Source: Bacteroidales bacterium
Lineage (GTDB): Bacteria; Bacteroidota; Bacteroidia; Bacteroidales; JAQUTK01
Length of the DNA stretch: 53,250 nt
NCBI GenBank assembly: GCA_028709785.1
Contig: JAQUTK010000026.1
Span: 1-53,250, forward strand
Direction of reading: 5' to 3'
Part shown: in pieces, positions 43,221-52,748 of the stretch
Numbering within the stretch: position 1 is the stretch's first letter
Layout: every line of letters begins with the position of its first letter
Position numbers and translations under genes: made by a program
The notes under the pieces: model-generated
Seen by the model: only the letters and a program-made list of their open reading frames with translations
What the model was told of the DNA's origin: nothing
Database searches by the model: none

Positions 43221-45059
43221 ATGGATAAACAAAAAAATAAGCTGGACGCAGCCAGACACCCTCTGTATGAGATGAAATGGAGAAGAGCCATCCCAAGTGT
43301 GCTCTTCGTTTCAGTATGCTATCTTTTTTTGATGCTGTTTCGTTCAAGCTATCTTCAGATGACAGCCAAGCTCTCTCTCTTTCTGAATGAGAGTTCTTTT
43401 TTTTATTCCTATCTGCAACGTCCGGGTGGTTTGCTTCATTATTTCGGACAGTTTTTCTCTCAGTTTCTGTTGATTCCATGGTTGGGTGCGGCACTTTGTG
43501 TCTTACTACTATTATGTCTTGCCACTCTTGTGCGGACGATGCAGCTGTTTCATCCCAAGAACGAACAGTTCTCATACATTCCCCCTCTCTTGTTGCTTGG
43601 TTCGATAACCAATATGGGTGAGATGTTGTCTGTGAATGTAAACGGAGGCTATTTCTTCTCCACAATACTCGGATGGATCTTTATTGCAGCTTTGTACAGC
43701 CTGACCTCCCGTTTGAAACTGAAAAGCATCTATGGTGAGTGTGTCTCTGCAATAGGAGCAGGCGTTTTACTTTGGGCAGGAGGTGTGTATGGCGTCATTG
43801 CCTTTTTGTTTCTGATGCTACGCGCCGTTCTTAAGGGGGATACCACAGACCGTATTTATGCCTTACTGGTTTATCTGATTTCCCTGGCGGTATTTCTCTT
43901 TGCAGGCTATTTCTTTTTATATCCTCATGATCCGCTTTCTTCCATCTGGATGGCTCATCTGAAGGAATACCCCTTTGCCATTGGCAAGTTGCCCTTGATC
44001 TTCGAATGGTCGGTGATCGCATTTTTGGCTCTCGGCGTACTCTTTTCTTCAAAACTTACCCGCGTTGTGCTTCCACAATGGTTGGGAAGCGGACTCTTGG
44101 TTCTCGCTTTTTTGGCTGTCGGAATACTGAGCCGGCAAGGTCAATCCGAGAATACCCGTTGCCGGATGATTCATTCAGCAGAGAAAGAAGAGTGGGAGAA
44201 GCTGCTTTCGGATGCCAGTCGTCCGGGTGCCTCCATGCCATTGATTGCCGTTGCACTGGCAAAAGAGAACAAACTGTTGGACAAGCTGTTTGAATATGTG
44301 CAACCAACCTCAAGGAATATTCTTTTTGAGACACCAAACGAACAGCTGAGCATCGTCAATATCCATGTATTGCGCAGCCTCGGACTCTATTATTACGCCT
44401 ATCATCTGGCCTATGAAAATATGGTGTTCAGAGCACCTTCCATAGGCAGCTTTCAACAATTAGGCGAACTGTCACTGATCAATAACGAAACCGAACTGGC
44501 GAAGAAATATCTGACTACACTGTCGCATGCATGGCTCTGGAAAAAAGAAGCGGAGTCGTCGTTGCAGTTGGCAGAGCATCCGGAACTCCTGGAGAAGAAG
44601 TTCTCGGCTATCCGGCAATTACAACCCAGCTACGATTATCTGGGCAGTCCTTATTCCGGTTTTGAATCCATGGTGATTTACAATTATGCTTATTCACAGC
44701 GTAATGTAATAAGTCTGCAATATGCCGTTGCCGCACTGTTGTTACAGAAACGTATTCAGGAGTTGCCCAACTGGATGCAGTCGATGCAAGCGACGTATAA
44801 TCCATCTTTACCACTCCATGTGCAGCAAGCACTTGCCTTAAGGACCGGGTTAGATCCTACTTTTGTATTGCCGGACGGATGGGTAGATGCGAATGTCAAT
44901 AGTCAGCTGAAAGAGTTCCTCAAACTCTATTCATCCGCTAAGGATCCCAAAGCAGCGATGAATCTGACCAAACTATACAAACAGACCTATTGGTATTATT
45001 ATATGTTTGCCGCTGTGAACAGTGGTAAAGACGAAAACGCTAGCTACGATCAACGATGA
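43221..45059 (+). CDS. DUF6057 family multi-spanning membrane protein
   Basis: A 612-residue protein. The first ~300 residues are strongly hydrophobic with about eight predicted spans (from IPSVLFVSVCYLFLMLF to LVLAFLAVGIL). The second half is soluble and helical, with repeated-looking helix pairs (LSLINNETELAKKYL, ALALRTGLDP) like TPR units. I assign it to DUF6057 from overall likeness; function is unknown. It overlaps the next gene by four bases (ATGA), so the membrane protein and the heme-motif lipoprotein are coupled and probably work together at the envelope. Confidence 0.75.
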   Translation: MDKQKNKLDAARHPLYEMKWRRAIPSVLFVSVCYLFLMLFRSSYLQMTAKLSLFLNESSFFYSYLQRPGGLLHYFGQFFSQFLLIPWLGAALCVLLLLCLATLVRTMQLFHPKNEQFSYIPPLLLLGSITNMGEMLSVNVNGGYFFSTILGWIFIAALYSLTSRLKLKSIYGECVSAIGAGVLLWAGGVYGVIAFLFLMLRAVLKGDTTDRIYALLVYLISLAVFLFAGYFFLYPHDPLSSIWMAHLKEYPFAIGKLPLIFEWSVIAFLALGVLFSSKLTRVVLPQWLGSGLLVLAFLAVGILSRQGQSENTRCRMIHSAEKEEWEKLLSDASRPGASMPLIAVALAKENKLLDKLFEYVQPTSRNILFETPNEQLSIVNIHVLRSLGLYYYAYHLAYENMVFRAPSIGSFQQLGELSLINNETELAKKYLTTLSHAWLWKKEAESSLQLAEHPELLEKKFSAIRQLQPSYDYLGSPYSGFESMVIYNYAYSQRNVISLQYAVAALLLQKRIQELPNWMQSMQATYNPSLPLHVQQALALRTGLDPTFVLPDGWVDANVNSQLKEFLKLYSSAKDPKAAMNLTKLYKQTYWYYYMFAAVNSGKDENASYDQR

Positions 45060-46564
45060 AGAGTTCAATAAAATACATCCTGTGGGCTCCGGTTCTCTTC
45101 TTCTTTCTTCTCTCTTCGTGTGAAGTGAAAGAGATCAAAGAGTATGCCGCTTTGAAAGATCAGGTAAAGATCTTTCCCGACTATACAGAGATAACGCTGC
45201 CACCCAATATTGCCCCGATGAACTTCTCCATTGAAGAAAAGGGAGAACAGTTTCAAGTGAAAATAAGTGCCCCGAAAGGCGACCCGATTCTGTTGAAGAC
45301 AAGCAAGGAGGTGCAAATTCCGATGAAAAAATGGAGAACATTGCTCAGCCAAAACGTCAACGATACTTTACATATAGAAGTGTTTGTGCGTCGCGAGGCA
45401 AAATGGTATCGTTATCCGGTACTATCCAACTTCATAGCTCCCGATTCCATTGACCCATATCTGACGTACAGACTCATTGAACCGGGTTATCGTTACTGGC
45501 GCGAGATGGGTATCTTCCAACGTGATTTGGAGACCTTTGATGAACAACCGATACTTACCAACCGTTTGTCTACTGATGAATATAAGGGCACACAGTGCAT
45601 GAACTGTCACTCGTTTCAGAATTATGGAACCGACCGTTTCCTCTTTCATCTGCGTACGGGCAAGGGAGGCACCGTTTTCTATGATAAAGGCACCTATACG
45701 AAAATGAATATGCGGCAGGATTCGGCACTATCGGCCGCGGTCTATCCGGCATGGCATCCATCTCTCGATTTGGTCGCCTTCTCAACGAACAAGACCAGCC
45801 AGTCTTTCCACATGAATAATCCTCAGAAGGTAGAAGTGCTGGATACCTATTCAGATCTGGTTCTTTTTGATGTGGAAAAGAAAAAGCTGATCCCTATTTT
45901 CCGTACAGACTCCATTCTGGAGACTTTCCCAACCTGGTCTCCCGATGGCAAGTGGCTCTATTATTGTGCAGCTTCCAATCTACCTTCTTATACGGATAAG
46001 ACGACTCACACAGCTGAGATGTATAAAAACTACACTGAAGTTCGCTACCATCTTATGCGAATACCTTTTGATCAGGATACACACACCTTTGGCGCTCCCG
46101 ACACGATTGTTCGTATTCACAATACAAAGGCAAGCATCAGCTTCCCCAGAGTATCTCCTGATGGACGTTATGTCTTGTTTACCGCGTCAGCCTATGGTAC
46201 TTTTTCGATCTGGCACAAGAGCAGCGATTTGTATGTAGTTGATCTGCAAAGTAAGCAGATGAGCTCCTTGAAAGCAGCCAACAGCAAGGATGTAGACAGC
46301 TATCATTCCTGGTCTTCCAATGGGCGCTGGATCGCTTTCAGTAGCCGGCGTCTGGATGGTCAGTACACGCGTACCTTTATGACCTACTTCAATAAAGAGG
46401 GTATTGCATCCAAAGCTTTCCTGCTTCCGCAAAAGTCACCCACGATCAATCAGACGCTCTACAAGGCGTTTAATGTACCCGAACTTTCGCGTGAGGCAGT
46501 CAAGACCTCTTATCGCGAACTGGAACGAGTTGCTGCTCAGGAAGCGGAGCCGCTGAAGAAGTAA
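45056..46564 (+). CDS. TolB-like (PD40) lipoprotein with CxxCH heme-binding motif
   Basis: A 502-residue protein. The lipobox LLSSC places the mature Cys at residue 22. Residues about 40-165 look like a beta-sandwich; at 181-185 lies CMNCH, the covalent heme-c attachment motif, within GTQCMNCHSFQNYG. From about residue 205 on come TolB/WD40-like beta-propeller (PD40) repeats (YPAWHPSLDLVAFST, FPTWSPDGKWLYYC, FPRVSPDGRYVLFTA, YHSWSSNGRWIAFSSRR). The CxxCH could carry heme in the periplasm, or be coincidental; no ccm genes are seen nearby. Coupled to the DUF6057 gene. Substrate and role are unknown. Confidence 0.82.
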   Translation: MKSSIKYILWAPVLFFFLLSSCEVKEIKEYAALKDQVKIFPDYTEITLPPNIAPMNFSIEEKGEQFQVKISAPKGDPILLKTSKEVQIPMKKWRTLLSQNVNDTLHIEVFVRREAKWYRYPVLSNFIAPDSIDPYLTYRLIEPGYRYWREMGIFQRDLETFDEQPILTNRLSTDEYKGTQCMNCHSFQNYGTDRFLFHLRTGKGGTVFYDKGTYTKMNMRQDSALSAAVYPAWHPSLDLVAFSTNKTSQSFHMNNPQKVEVLDTYSDLVLFDVEKKKLIPIFRTDSILETFPTWSPDGKWLYYCAASNLPSYTDKTTHTAEMYKNYTEVRYHLMRIPFDQDTHTFGAPDTIVRIHNTKASISFPRVSPDGRYVLFTASAYGTFSIWHKSSDLYVVDLQSKQMSSLKAANSKDVDSYHSWSSNGRWIAFSSRRLDGQYTRTFMTYFNKEGIASKAFLLPQKSPTINQTLYKAFNVPELSREAVKTSYRELERVAAQEAEPLKK

Positions 46565-46572
46565 AATCTTGT

Positions 46573-48081
46573 TTATTGCACGATAAATTGCCCCGATTGC
46601 TGACTATCAGCAGAACCTACTATAAAGAGATAACTTCCGGGAGAGAACTCTTCCAATGAACATGTGATCTCATCCATCTGTTCCGCAAGAGTCACACTCT
46701 TAATCAGTTTGCCATCCAAAGTATAAATCTTCAAGGTCGTAATTGGTTGATTCGGAGCATGGATGCAAAGCTGCCGGTCGCGGACATAGAAGCTGATCCT
46801 ACCCACATCCTCTACGAATGGTTGGCTAGTCAAACTGGAGCAAGGACAATATCCTTTATAAAGGATATTATCGCCGTGTAAAACACATTGAACCCAAGGA
46901 AACGTACTAGTAAAGCCAGGGTTTAAAGGGTCAGTAATACCATTGAAATTAAGACATCCTATTCCTTCTATTATAAAATCCAGACAATCATCTCCATCCC
47001 CATATATAAAAGAATATTCACGAAGCCAAACTCCTGATCTCTGAATTGTATCAATACGTGAAACTCTGCAATAATACATTGAATCTCCCACGTTCATATT
47101 AAAATCATAAAGTAACTTTTCCGTATCATATGTAATTCCAGAATACGGGCTTCCAGCATAATACACCCTTTTATCCTCTTCACGAATTAGACCTACATAA
47201 ACTCGATCCTCTTCTTTCACACTACAAGATGGATAATCATATATTATCTTGTACGTCCTTCCCTGATATACCGAATCTTCATTGCTTATCACACGGCGAT
47301 TGACATCCGGCTTATCTGCCCCCATCTTCCATTCCAGACTTTGCCACTCGCACGTACCATCCATTATAAAAGGTCGATAAGTGTATTCCGATTTATCCAC
47401 CGTTTCTTCTATTGATTGAAAATCTTTCCATCCATCTGCAGTTGCAAAAACATCTTTCGAACCAATAGGTACATACAAGGCGCATAGACTTCTATCAATA
47501 CCACTGAATATGGATTTACCAACGATCGAAGGTGACGCATTACGCACATAAACTTCCCGTAATATGGTGCACTTAGCAAATACATTCTTTCCAATTGAAA
47601 CAGTGCTTGATGGAATATCTATCGAAGTAAGACCGATACAACCCTCAAAAGCTTCATCTCCTATTAAAATAAGGTGTTGGGGTAGGACAATCGACGACAC
47701 ATATCCAATACTTTTAAAAGCACTATCACCGATCGAAGTTAAACTTGAAGGAAACGAAAGAGAATAAATGTCGCAACCTTTAAAGGTTCCATTCCCTATT
47801 GATATCAAATGTTCGGGAAAAATGATTCTGTTAAAGTCCTGACATCCGTTAAAAGCGTTATCTCCCAACGAGGTAACAAGATAATTCTTTCCTTCATACT
47901 CGACACTGGAAGGAAGAACCATTTTCCAACTTGGCTTGAGCACATATCCGGACAGGCAAACTGTAGAATTATCTGCTCCCGTCGTATAATACCTGTATTT
48001 ACCAACGGTAAATTCGAAAGCCTGAACTGTTAAAGCTGACAGCAGACAGGCAAAAAGAACCATACATTTTATTTTCTTCAT
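46573..48081 (-). CDS. BspA-like LRR surface protein (shorter copy)
   Basis: A 502-residue exported protein. The ATG at 48081 gives MKKIKCMVLFACLLSALTVQA, a signal peptide; an in-frame TTG two codons upstream is less likely. About four LRR_5 units (LTSIGDSAFKS, LILIGDEAFEGC, STVSIGKNVFAKC) are followed by the cap CALYVPIGSK...WKDFQSIEE, then a ~200-residue domain (FIMDGTCEWQS ... LLYDFNMNVGDS ... EGIGCLNFNGI) and a ~75-residue T9SS-like C-terminal domain ending QSGQFIVQ. The last part is nearly identical to that of the next gene. Confidence 0.88.
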   Translation of the reverse strand: MKKIKCMVLFACLLSALTVQAFEFTVGKYRYYTTGADNSTVCLSGYVLKPSWKMVLPSSVEYEGKNYLVTSLGDNAFNGCQDFNRIIFPEHLISIGNGTFKGCDIYSLSFPSSLTSIGDSAFKSIGYVSSIVLPQHLILIGDEAFEGCIGLTSIDIPSSTVSIGKNVFAKCTILREVYVRNASPSIVGKSIFSGIDRSLCALYVPIGSKDVFATADGWKDFQSIEETVDKSEYTYRPFIMDGTCEWQSLEWKMGADKPDVNRRVISNEDSVYQGRTYKIIYDYPSCSVKEEDRVYVGLIREEDKRVYYAGSPYSGITYDTEKLLYDFNMNVGDSMYYCRVSRIDTIQRSGVWLREYSFIYGDGDDCLDFIIEGIGCLNFNGITDPLNPGFTSTFPWVQCVLHGDNILYKGYCPCSSLTSQPFVEDVGRISFYVRDRQLCIHAPNQPITTLKIYTLDGKLIKSVTLAEQMDEITCSLEEFSPGSYLFIVGSADSQQSGQFIVQ

Positions 48082-48158
48082 CGTCAATGTCTTTTCCGAG
48101 TTGTTTTTATGATACTCACAACACAGAGAGATTGCCTTTATTTACATATCCCAAGATC

Positions 48159-50426
48159 CTATTGCACCACAAACTGACCCGACTGCTGACTATCAGCAGA
48201 ACCCACTATAAAGAGATAACTTCCGGGAGAGAACTCTTCCAATGAACATGTGATCTCATCCATCTGCTCTGCAAGAGTCACACTCTTAACCCGTTTGCCA
48301 TCCAAAGTATAAATCTTCAAGGTAGAAAAGGATTGATTCGGAGCATGGATGCAAAGCTGTCGGTCGCGGACATAGAAGCTAATCTTACCCATATCCTCTA
48401 CGATTGGCTGACTATTCAATTTGGAGCAAGGGCAATCCTCCTCGGGATATTGTTTAAAGAGTTTTTTATCTCCATGCACCACACATTCCAATTGAGGGGA
48501 AGAAGATGTTGGTATCTCTGAAAAAGGATCTACTATTCCATACAAATTAAGACAGCCGAGCCCTTCCACCCAACCGTATTCAGAAATCTGACTGGGATAA
48601 AATTCTGAATTCCCAAAGAAATAAGCACGCCGCCATACTCCTTCTACCAAGACTGTATCAACTCGAGATATTTGCAACTTTTCTGAAAGATAACGATAAA
48701 GAAACTCGTCACCTACTTTCAGATTGAAATCATATAATAATACTTCGGTCTCATAAACACCATAATAGGTAGTGTTGCCTACATAATAGACTCTCTTATC
48801 TTCTTCACGAATAAGACCGACATAATATTTATTCTTTTCGTTGGTGCTGCAAGAAACATAGTCATACATTATCTTATAGCTCTTCCCTTGATATACAGAG
48901 TCTTTATTGCTTATCACACGACGAACAATTGTTGGTTCCTCAAAGAACATCCTCCATTCCTCACTTTGCCATTCACACGTGCCATCCATAATAAACGGTT
49001 GGTACGTGTATTCCGATTTATCGGGAATCATCTCTATCTCTTCGATATTTTGAAATTCTTTCCATCCATCAGCAGTTTCATAGATCTTTTTAGAGCCGAC
49101 TGGCACATACAATTTGCAGGTGCTCTTATCTACTTGATAGAAACCAGATGTACCAACAGTTGGAGGTGTTGTGTTTTTGACAAATATTTCCTGCAAACCA
49201 CTGCATCCCCAAAAAGCCTCCTCTTCTATCAAAGTGACACTCGATGGAATCGTAATTGAAGCGAGGGAAAAGGAAGAAAGAAAAGTTCGATGCTCAATCG
49301 AAGTCATCCCTTTTGGAATCGTGATGGAGGTAAGACCGGCGCATCCCTCAAAGGCACACGCTCCTATTGAAATGAGATTCGAAGAATTCTGTATCGTAGT
49401 AAGCCTGTAGGAAATGAAAAAAGCTTCACTTCCGATTGAAGTGACACTGGAAGGAATGGTAACAGAAATAAGGTCGTAGCAACCTGCAAAGGCAGACAAC
49501 CCTATTGAAGTAACCGGATAACTCTTCCCATTATATGTCACAGAAGAAGGAATCCCTAACTGTCCGACTGGTTCAGTTGCAAATCCATTTAAACACACAG
49601 ATGTACGATCAGCATTTGTGTTATATGTCAGATCATTAACTGTAAAGTCCAATATCGGAACCATTTTTAATTCCTCAATATTCCGGAACTCCTTCCACTC
49701 ATCAGCTGCGGCATAGGCTTCTTTAGAGCCGACGGGCACATACAATTTACAGGTGCTCTTATCTATCTTATCCAGCGCATCAGAACCCATGATTGGAGGA
49801 GTTGGATTCTGAAGATAAAGCTCCTGCAAACCAATGCAATTATAAAAAACAGAGTCACTTAAAGCAGTGACACCGGAAGAAATTGTGACTGAAGCAAGGC
49901 TTGTGCAACCCGAAAAAGCAGACTCTTCTATTGAAATCTCTTCTGAAGAAATCGTTACTGAAGTCAATCCGGTACACTCCCTGAAAGCATCCTTTCCAAT
50001 AGAAGTAACAGCAGAAGGTACCCGTATGGAGGTAAGGCCACTACAACGATAAAAAGCGCCACTTCCTACAGACTTAAGATTTGAAGGAAGTCTCAGAGAG
50101 GTAAGGTCACTGCAATTTCTAAAAGCATCTGCCCCTATTGAAGTGATACTATTGGGAATGATGATGTTAGTAAGCTTAAACCAAAACTCATCAGGATCTG
50201 AAAAAACAGAAGCGCCAATCGAAGTAACAGGATAGACTACCCCACCATGTTTCACACTGGAGGGAATCTTCATTGTTGAAACAGTTAAGATTGAATATCC
50301 ACTGACAGTCACTGAAGTTTTATCATCATTTGTTGTGTAGAACAAACCATTATCATCGGAAAAATTCAATGCCTGCGCTGTCAACGCAACCAACAGGCTA
50401 ATGGAAAGAATAACCAGTTTTCTCAT
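48159..50426 (-). CDS. BspA-like LRR surface protein (longer copy)
   Basis: A 755-residue exported protein: signal peptide MRKLVILSISLLVALTAQA, then two LRR_5 blocks, each opened by a short VNDLTYNTN/DDNGLFYTTN-like strand segment and closed by a CKLYVPVGSK...WKEFxNIEE cap. The following ~200-residue domain (FIMDGTCEWQSEEW ... VLLYDFNLKVGDE ... GLGCLNLYGI) and the C-terminal sorting-like domain match those of the 46573-48081 gene. The pair is clearly a tandem duplication. Surface display and adhesion are inferred from the family. A -7 element lies upstream. Confidence 0.9.
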   Translation of the reverse strand: MRKLVILSISLLVALTAQALNFSDDNGLFYTTNDDKTSVTVSGYSILTVSTMKIPSSVKHGGVVYPVTSIGASVFSDPDEFWFKLTNIIIPNSITSIGADAFRNCSDLTSLRLPSNLKSVGSGAFYRCSGLTSIRVPSAVTSIGKDAFRECTGLTSVTISSEEISIEESAFSGCTSLASVTISSGVTALSDSVFYNCIGLQELYLQNPTPPIMGSDALDKIDKSTCKLYVPVGSKEAYAAADEWKEFRNIEELKMVPILDFTVNDLTYNTNADRTSVCLNGFATEPVGQLGIPSSVTYNGKSYPVTSIGLSAFAGCYDLISVTIPSSVTSIGSEAFFISYRLTTIQNSSNLISIGACAFEGCAGLTSITIPKGMTSIEHRTFLSSFSLASITIPSSVTLIEEEAFWGCSGLQEIFVKNTTPPTVGTSGFYQVDKSTCKLYVPVGSKKIYETADGWKEFQNIEEIEMIPDKSEYTYQPFIMDGTCEWQSEEWRMFFEEPTIVRRVISNKDSVYQGKSYKIMYDYVSCSTNEKNKYYVGLIREEDKRVYYVGNTTYYGVYETEVLLYDFNLKVGDEFLYRYLSEKLQISRVDTVLVEGVWRRAYFFGNSEFYPSQISEYGWVEGLGCLNLYGIVDPFSEIPTSSSPQLECVVHGDKKLFKQYPEEDCPCSKLNSQPIVEDMGKISFYVRDRQLCIHAPNQSFSTLKIYTLDGKRVKSVTLAEQMDEITCSLEEFSPGSYLFIVGSADSQQSGQFVVQ

Positions 50427-50476
50427 AATGGAAAGACTTAACGATCCGATTTACTCATGTGTATTAGGAACTATTG

Positions 50477-50484
50477 CAAATATA
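50477..50484 (-). promoter_or_regulatory. -7 element (TATATTTG) for the longer BspA-like gene
   Basis: An exact minus-strand match 50 bases before the start codon; no properly spaced -33 TTTG. Confidence 0.4.
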
Positions 50485-50670
50485 CGAACTTGTCAAATTG
50501 CTTTTTCATAATCGCTATATATTTTTTCAATATTATTTTATTCCTCCGTTTAGCAACAGGAATTATTCAGCCACTTACAAAATTATCTGATCACATGAAT
50601 GAATAAGTAGGGGAGTCTGATAGTGAGTTTATTATAGGTATCAGATGTCCTTTTATAATAGTTTTATTTT

Positions 50671-52470
50671 TCATTTACGAGTCGGATAGATGTGCTTGTC
50701 TGCTCGATCTACACGTTCTAGTAGTGTCATCATAGGCTTTCTTTCCACGACCTTTTCACTGTCTTTAATAAATAATAATGCATCCAGACCATGTGAAGTC
50801 ATCCAAGTATACCTTTCTGAATACGTCATCAGTGGATAGCCATATAGATGAATCTTTAGTAAAGTAGATTTTATTGCATGACCAGGAAGATAGCAAGCCT
50901 TACCATCCGTTTGATTCAAAACGTTCTCAATATTATCGGAAGGATAGTCGGGGAGCTTAATTTCAGTATATTTATGTGCCATATCGAATCCAGATAGCTC
51001 TCCTTTACCGACAGTGAGACATATCGTGCGATATTGAGTACCCACACTATCGGAAAGTAAATTTCCCAAATTTGGAACCGAATTAAAGCATTCAATATTT
51101 TTCTTATTTAAATGCCCGAAGTGTGCATAAATAAGGGTTTGGTCGTTTCCTGAACAGATTATATCTCTCAATCGGATTACATTCTTATACATATACTCAT
51201 CACGTATGGCAGGTTTGTTATCTAAATGATAAAATACTGATATTTGTTTGAGTGTTTGTTCCAAAATTTCCCATTGTTTTTCTCCTCCTAATAATGAAAC
51301 AAGATCTTTATGTCGCTGCTTCAATAGAGTTTCAATCGTATCTATGCGAGTTACATAACGCGTTATCTGATTAATAAGATTATTTAAGGTGTCCTTTTTC
51401 GCTTTGTTCAGTTCGTATAAGTATTCATGAATTGGCAGGTAAGGGGGATTAGTGGGATCGAACATGTCCATACCAAGCAGATAGACCTTGTTTGTTGATT
51501 GATTGTTGTAAGCTCTTAATCCTGTCAATAATCTTTTAAATTCATCAAAACTGAATGTTGTCTTATCAAAATAGAGACCCAAAGAATCAATAGGGTAATT
51601 TAAACCTTGCACATAAGCGTTTGTTAATAAGGTTTCAATGAGTGGCAACTCTGTCAACACGAGTTTGCAGTTGCCATTCTTAACACGGTCGAGAATCAAA
51701 TTGACTACGCTCTTTTCAATAGTAGCACTTCCGTGCGCCATCTCACCTATTCCCAGGATTGGCGCACTATTTAGATCCTCTGGAAATTTGATGTCGGATA
51801 ATTCAGAGAACGTTGTCAGGTATTTCTTGTCGTATTCCATTTTCCCTGGTTCTTTAATGATCATATTACTCAAACTGTTTCCATTGATTGAAACATCCAG
51901 TTGATCAAAAATAAAGCATTGTTCCTTATTGATTTTTCCACGCGCCTGCAATTGAATGGCCATGTAATAGGGGCTTTCGCAGGAGATCTTAGAGTAAAAA
52001 GTGGATAGTTCCTTTGGAGTAACAAGAAGATTGACGGAATCTGAGTTTAACAGAACCCCATTTTGATCGAAACAAGAGGTTATCAACCAAGCATATTCCA
52101 GATTCATGCTACTACATGTAAGGGATGTGGTTATCTCATTGTGAACATTTAATGGTTGTTCTGGTAATATAACTTGCTGTCCCAGATTTATTTTTAAAGC
52201 ATTGACTGAGATGGGGCCGTTCGTAAATTTTTTGTCATTGAAATAAGCTGATGAGTGACCCTTATCAGAAGTTTTCAATGTGTGCTTAAAGACGTTTTGT
52301 ATCTCTTGGTTAACAATGGCACAGACCCACACATCGGATGGGAATTTTTTGAATTTCCAATCATACTTCTCAGAGTATGTAAGCTCATTCTTATTATCCC
52401 CTTTGCAACTTTGAACAAACGAACAAATTGTAAGTGTAAAGATTAGAAAAAATGCTGAATGTATTTTCAT
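50671..52470 (-). CDS. Erythromycin esterase family lipoprotein with N-terminal extension
   Basis: A 599-residue protein. The lipobox SFVQSC gives mature Cys22. Residues about 30-205 form a beta-rich extension not found in the known esterases. The erythromycin-esterase-type domain follows: Glu243 and His246 in GIGEMAHGS (compare GxGExxHG of the family), Glu274 in LTELP, RDEYM (423-427) and the AHFGH segment (449-453). The combination of Glu/His motifs is preserved, so it is probably an active hydrolase. EreA/B open macrolides, but a membrane-anchored chromosomal protein with this extension may have another substrate. No macrolide resistance should be assumed. Confidence 0.85.
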   Translation of the reverse strand: MKIHSAFFLIFTLTICSFVQSCKGDNKNELTYSEKYDWKFKKFPSDVWVCAIVNQEIQNVFKHTLKTSDKGHSSAYFNDKKFTNGPISVNALKINLGQQVILPEQPLNVHNEITTSLTCSSMNLEYAWLITSCFDQNGVLLNSDSVNLLVTPKELSTFYSKISCESPYYMAIQLQARGKINKEQCFIFDQLDVSINGNSLSNMIIKEPGKMEYDKKYLTTFSELSDIKFPEDLNSAPILGIGEMAHGSATIEKSVVNLILDRVKNGNCKLVLTELPLIETLLTNAYVQGLNYPIDSLGLYFDKTTFSFDEFKRLLTGLRAYNNQSTNKVYLLGMDMFDPTNPPYLPIHEYLYELNKAKKDTLNNLINQITRYVTRIDTIETLLKQRHKDLVSLLGGEKQWEILEQTLKQISVFYHLDNKPAIRDEYMYKNVIRLRDIICSGNDQTLIYAHFGHLNKKNIECFNSVPNLGNLLSDSVGTQYRTICLTVGKGELSGFDMAHKYTEIKLPDYPSDNIENVLNQTDGKACYLPGHAIKSTLLKIHLYGYPLMTYSERYTWMTSHGLDALLFIKDSEKVVERKPMMTLLERVDRADKHIYPTRK

Positions 52471-52748
52471 TAATTATGTATGTAGACCGTAGAAACTGAG
52501 CAATTAATTATTTAGTTATTTGTTTCCGACAATGAATCAGTAAAAATGTGACATACTTCTTTCCAGATGCAAATTAATAACCAATGGAATAATTCGCGCG
52601 ATAAACCAGATCAATAGCATATTTATGATCCATAGCGAACTCTTTACAGTTCTCTTTAAAGAATAGATTATACTATTATGATTATTGCATGCAAATGTAA
52701 ATAAAACAGTCTGATTACAAATAAAAAAGACTTAATTATTTTTCGGAA

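Noticed and set aside
50671..52470. Calling this gene a macrolide resistance determinant
   Set aside because: Family motifs are present, but the lipid anchor and extra domain make a different substrate more likely.
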